The translations under genes were made by a program, and so were the position numbers. Positions 58,676-61,273 of a DNA stretch of 61,273 nt are shown here, piece after piece. Numbering within the stretch: position 1 is the stretch's first letter; every line of letters begins with the position of its first letter. Below the pieces are notes generated by a model. It was not told the DNA's origin and searched no databases. It was given only the letters and a program-made list of their open reading frames with translations. The stretch covers positions 1 through 61,273 of the forward strand of contig JAJDAY010000006.1 in NCBI GenBank assembly GCA_029261655.1. Direction: 5' to 3'. The DNA is from Nitrospinaceae bacterium (lineage in GTDB: Bacteria; Nitrospinota; Nitrospinia; Nitrospinales; VA-1).

Positions 58676-61273
58676 CTATGTCGTCGTTGATTGCAGGTTG
58701 GTAACACAACGGGAGCAAATGCCGGCATGCTCCGTTGTTTTAGCGGAATCCAAAAAGTAATTCCAGCAGCGCTCGCATTTTTGCCCGCCCATACGTTTGG
58801 GAAGCACTTCAAGGCCGTCCAGCACTTCACTTTTATACACCCCTGTTTCGTTCTCCAGGCTGTCCACAAGTTCCACCCCGGAAACGATGAAAATAAATTG
58901 CAGTTCATCTTCAAAATCGTCTTTCAATGCCGTACGAATATTATCCGGCAAGACGAGTTGCACCACAGCGTCCAGAGAGTGACCGATCACTTTGTCCTGC
59001 CGGCAAATTTCCAGGGCCTTGCTCACCTCCCCTTTCAACGCCACGAGCATTTCCCACTTACCCACCAAATCATCTTCCAGGCCGTATTCCGAAACATCGG
59101 AGAACAGGGTCTGATGAACACTCTCCTCCCCGGAGGTTCCCGGCACATGCGACCAGACCTCCTCGGCGGTAAAACTAAGAACCGGAGCCATCAATCGGGT
59201 TAAATCGCGCAACAAAATATACAACGCCGTTTGCCCTGACCGACGTTCCCTGGATGTTTTGGGAAAGGTGTAAAGCCTATCTTTCAGGATATCCAGATAG
59301 AAATTACTGAGTTCCACCACGCAAAACTTATAAAAAGACTGGTAAAACACATGAAACTCATAATTTTCATACGCCTTCATAATTTTATCCACCAGCAACT
59401 TGTGCCGGTGAAGAATGTAGCGGTCGATCTCTAGCAAATCTTCAATGGGAACCTGATCCTTCAGGGGATCAAAGTCGTTTAGATTGCCAAGAAAATAGCG
59501 AAAGGTATTACGAATTTTCCGGTAAGCTTCCGTCAGCCGCTTGAGAATTTCCTGAGACAGGCGAATGTCTTCCCGGTAATTTTCAGACGCCACCCAAAGC
59601 CGCAAGACTTCCGCGCCAAACTGGTCGATGATCTTTTGCGGAGGAATGACATTGCCCGCCGACTTGGACATTTTCTTCCCCTTACCATCGACCACATAAC
59701 CGTGCGTCAACACGGCTTTATAAGGTTCCCTGTCGCGAGTGCCGATGGACTCCAGCAGAGAACTGTGGAACCACCCCCGGTGCTGATCGGTGCCTTCCAG
59801 ATAAAGGTCCGCCGGCCACTGCAATTTCGGGTCGTTTTCCAAAACCGCCGCGTGACTGACGCCGGAATCGAACCACACATCGAGGATGTCGTTTTCCTTG
59901 GCAAACTTTTCACTGCCGCAGGCGCAACGCACACCGGCAGGCAAAAGCTCTTCGGCTGTTTTTTCGAACCAGAAGTCGGCTCCGTTTTTCTCGACCAGAT
60001 CGACAATGTGGCTGAACACTTCTTCGGATCGCAAAATTTCCTTGCATTCGGCGCAGGAAAAAATGGTGATCGGCACACCCCAGGCTCTCTGCCGGGACAC
60101 GCACCAGTCGGGCCGGTTCTCCACCATATTATAAATGCGGTCCTTCCCCCACGAGGGAATCCACTCCACCCGATTGATCGCTTGCAACGCTTTGTCCCTG
60201 AGACCGTTATTGTCCATCGGAATGAACCATTGATACGTCGCGCGAAAAATGATGGGCTGGTGGCATCGCCAGCAATGCGGATAGGAATGCTTAAGGGTTG
60301 CGTCCGCCAGCAAAACTCCGTTTTCCCGCAGTTTCTCAATGATGAGCGGATTCGCCTTGAAGACAAACTGGCCCGCAAAATGTTCCACTTCAGGAACAAA
60401 TACCCCCGCGTTATCCACGGGATTGTAAGTTTCCAGCCCGTATTTATTGCCGACCACATAGTCGTCCTGTCCATGACCGGGAGCGGTGTGGACACAGCCG
60501 GTCCCCTGCTCAAGCGTCACATGGTCGCCGATGATGACTTTTGAATCCCGGTCAATGAACGGATGCCGGCACACGGCATGCTCCAGTTCTTTCCCCGCAC
60601 ATTTTTCCAGGACCTTATAATCGGTAATATTCCACTCCTCAACCAGCATGGGCAGACGGTCTTCCGCGACAATATAAATCTCCCCCTTCATTTCCACCGC
60701 CACATACTGAAAATCCGGATGCAGGCAAACCGCAAGGTTGGCTGGAAGCGTCCACGGAGTCGTCGTCCAGATGACGAAAAAGGTTTTATTCTTGTCCAGC
60801 GAATCAAATGGAGAAGGCAGGTCCGACTTCACAGGAAATTTCACATAAATGGAGGGCGAAGACCGATCGGCGTGCTCCACTTCCGCCTCAGCAAGCGCTG
60901 TTTGACAGGAAGTACACCAGTGGACAGGTTTTAAGCCCCGGTAGACCTGTCCGCTGGTCACAAATTTCCCGAATTCACGCACAATGGTGGCTTCATAAGA
61001 AAAATCCATCGTCAGGTAAGGCTTCATCCAATCCGCAAACACCCCCAAACGAATGAACTCATCTCTCTGAACGCTGACAAACCCATCGGCGTAGTCCCGG
61101 CACAGTTTTCTAACTTCGGTTTTTCCGGGAGTCAGCTTTTTTTCCTTCAGTTTTTTGGTCACCTGATGTTCGATGGGCAACCCATGACAATCCCAGCCCG
61201 GAATGAACGTCGCGTCAAAACCTTTCATGGTCATGATTTTGACAATAAAGTCTTTCAGTAGCTTATTGAGAGC
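58676..61273 (-). CDS. ileS: Isoleucyl-tRNA synthetase (5' end beyond the window)
   Basis: The frame is open to position 61273 (an internal ATG at 61234 is not the real start). About 865 C-terminal residues are present. The part visible begins ALNKLLKDFIVKIMTMKGFD..., i.e. just after the HIGH motif, which is off the edge. Visible are PGWDCHGLPIEH, WCVSRQRAWGVPI, DVWFDSGVSH, the ATP-binding KMSKS in GKGKKMSKSAGN, the anticodon-binding domain, and a C-terminal zinc site CERCWN...CSRC. It charges tRNA-Ile and edits Val. First gene of the ileS-lspA-lgt operon. Confidence 0.96.
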   Translation of the reverse strand, partial: ALNKLLKDFIVKIMTMKGFDATFIPGWDCHGLPIEHQVTKKLKEKKLTPGKTEVRKLCRDYADGFVSVQRDEFIRLGVFADWMKPYLTMDFSYEATIVREFGKFVTSGQVYRGLKPVHWCTSCQTALAEAEVEHADRSSPSIYVKFPVKSDLPSPFDSLDKNKTFFVIWTTTPWTLPANLAVCLHPDFQYVAVEMKGEIYIVAEDRLPMLVEEWNITDYKVLEKCAGKELEHAVCRHPFIDRDSKVIIGDHVTLEQGTGCVHTAPGHGQDDYVVGNKYGLETYNPVDNAGVFVPEVEHFAGQFVFKANPLIIEKLRENGVLLADATLKHSYPHCWRCHQPIIFRATYQWFIPMDNNGLRDKALQAINRVEWIPSWGKDRIYNMVENRPDWCVSRQRAWGVPITIFSCAECKEILRSEEVFSHIVDLVEKNGADFWFEKTAEELLPAGVRCACGSEKFAKENDILDVWFDSGVSHAAVLENDPKLQWPADLYLEGTDQHRGWFHSSLLESIGTRDREPYKAVLTHGYVVDGKGKKMSKSAGNVIPPQKIIDQFGAEVLRLWVASENYREDIRLSQEILKRLTEAYRKIRNTFRYFLGNLNDFDPLKDQVPIEDLLEIDRYILHRHKLLVDKIMKAYENYEFHVFYQSFYKFCVVELSNFYLDILKDRLYTFPKTSRERRSGQTALYILLRDLTRLMAPVLSFTAEEVWSHVPGTSGEESVHQTLFSDVSEYGLEDDLVGKWEMLVALKGEVSKALEICRQDKVIGHSLDAVVQLVLPDNIRTALKDDFEDELQFIFIVSGVELVDSLENETGVYKSEVLDGLEVLPKRMGGQKCERCWNYFLDSAKTTEHAGICSRCVTNLQSTTT

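Noticed and set aside
59636..60544. 302-codon open frame on the plus strand
   Set aside because: Antisense to ileS, which has uninterrupted synthetase motifs in the other strand.

Overview
The window looks like a chromosomal segment of a free-living, Gram-negative-type bacterium of intermediate GC content. It has many lipoprotein signal peptides, Lgt and LspA, a large periplasmic c-type cytochrome inventory, a ferredoxin-dependent 2-oxoacid oxidoreductase and an ADP-forming acyl-CoA synthetase. That combination fits a chemolithotroph of the Nitrospinota/Nitrospirota kind. The assignment is inferred from gene content only; no rRNA or other decisive marker is present.

Layout. (1) 0-5.4 kb, minus strand: a conserved replication/translation operon rpsF-ssb-rpsR-DUF2232-rplI-dnaB-TPR lipid-anchored or membrane protein, with a probable S6:S18-binding leader in front of rpsF and the first 57 codons of another membrane protein at the left edge. 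(2) 5.6-11.1 kb: FG-GAP propeller lipoprotein, a duplicated-domain orphan, ankyrin protein, a large peptide-type solute-binding protein and a 2[4Fe-4S] ferredoxin. (3) 11.4 kb: initiator tRNA-fMet with its own terminator. The 3' half of this tRNA plus about 110 bp of downstream sequence recurs, degraded, at 37.9 kb, so 26 kb are bracketed by direct repeats as in a tRNA-associated island. No integrase is visible. (4) 11.7-18.0 kb, minus strand: a five-step operon (2-oxoacid:ferredoxin oxidoreductase gamma-delta, alpha, beta; ADP-forming acyl-CoA synthetase; Glu/Leu-type amino-acid dehydrogenase) that reads as an amino-acid-to-acid route yielding reduced ferredoxin and ATP. (5) 18.2-22.3 kb: signalling genes (ECF sigma factor, two anonymous proteins, two response regulators, PAS histidine kinase). 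(6) 22.9-24.6 kb: alpha-glucan phosphorylase.

(7) 24.8-37.1 kb: a cytochrome c region with about 15 CXXCH sites. It holds a lipoprotein monoheme cytochrome, CcdA plus a thioredoxin-like protein, a cupredoxin-like protein, Cu/Zn superoxide dismutase, a cytochrome c'-like lipoprotein, a DUF3365 heme protein, a diheme peroxidase, two tetraheme paralogues either side of a secreted beta-sandwich protein, and a TsdA-like diheme protein. One C-terminal cytochrome module (CP-Q-x-R ... PRNFTC ... DGQ-F) is reused in four polypeptides of the window.

(8) 38.6-46 kb: a compact non-ribosomal peptide-type cluster. A single large synthase carries a formyltransferase domain, a truncated condensation domain, an adenylation domain interrupted by a luciferase-like monooxygenase, and a carrier domain. 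It is followed by two alpha/beta hydrolases lacking the canonical Ser nucleophile and, convergently, an Sfp-type phosphopantetheinyl transferase. (9) 46.4-56.9 kb: mostly envelope and stress genes (chalcone-isomerase-like, YihY, Sel1-repeat, a peptidoglycan-binding/cytochrome/cupredoxin fusion, pentapeptide repeats, lytic transglycosylase, DJ-1-like, cold shock, ABM). (10) 57-61.3 kb, minus strand: ileS (5' end cut by the window edge)-lspA-lgt-small acidic protein operon.
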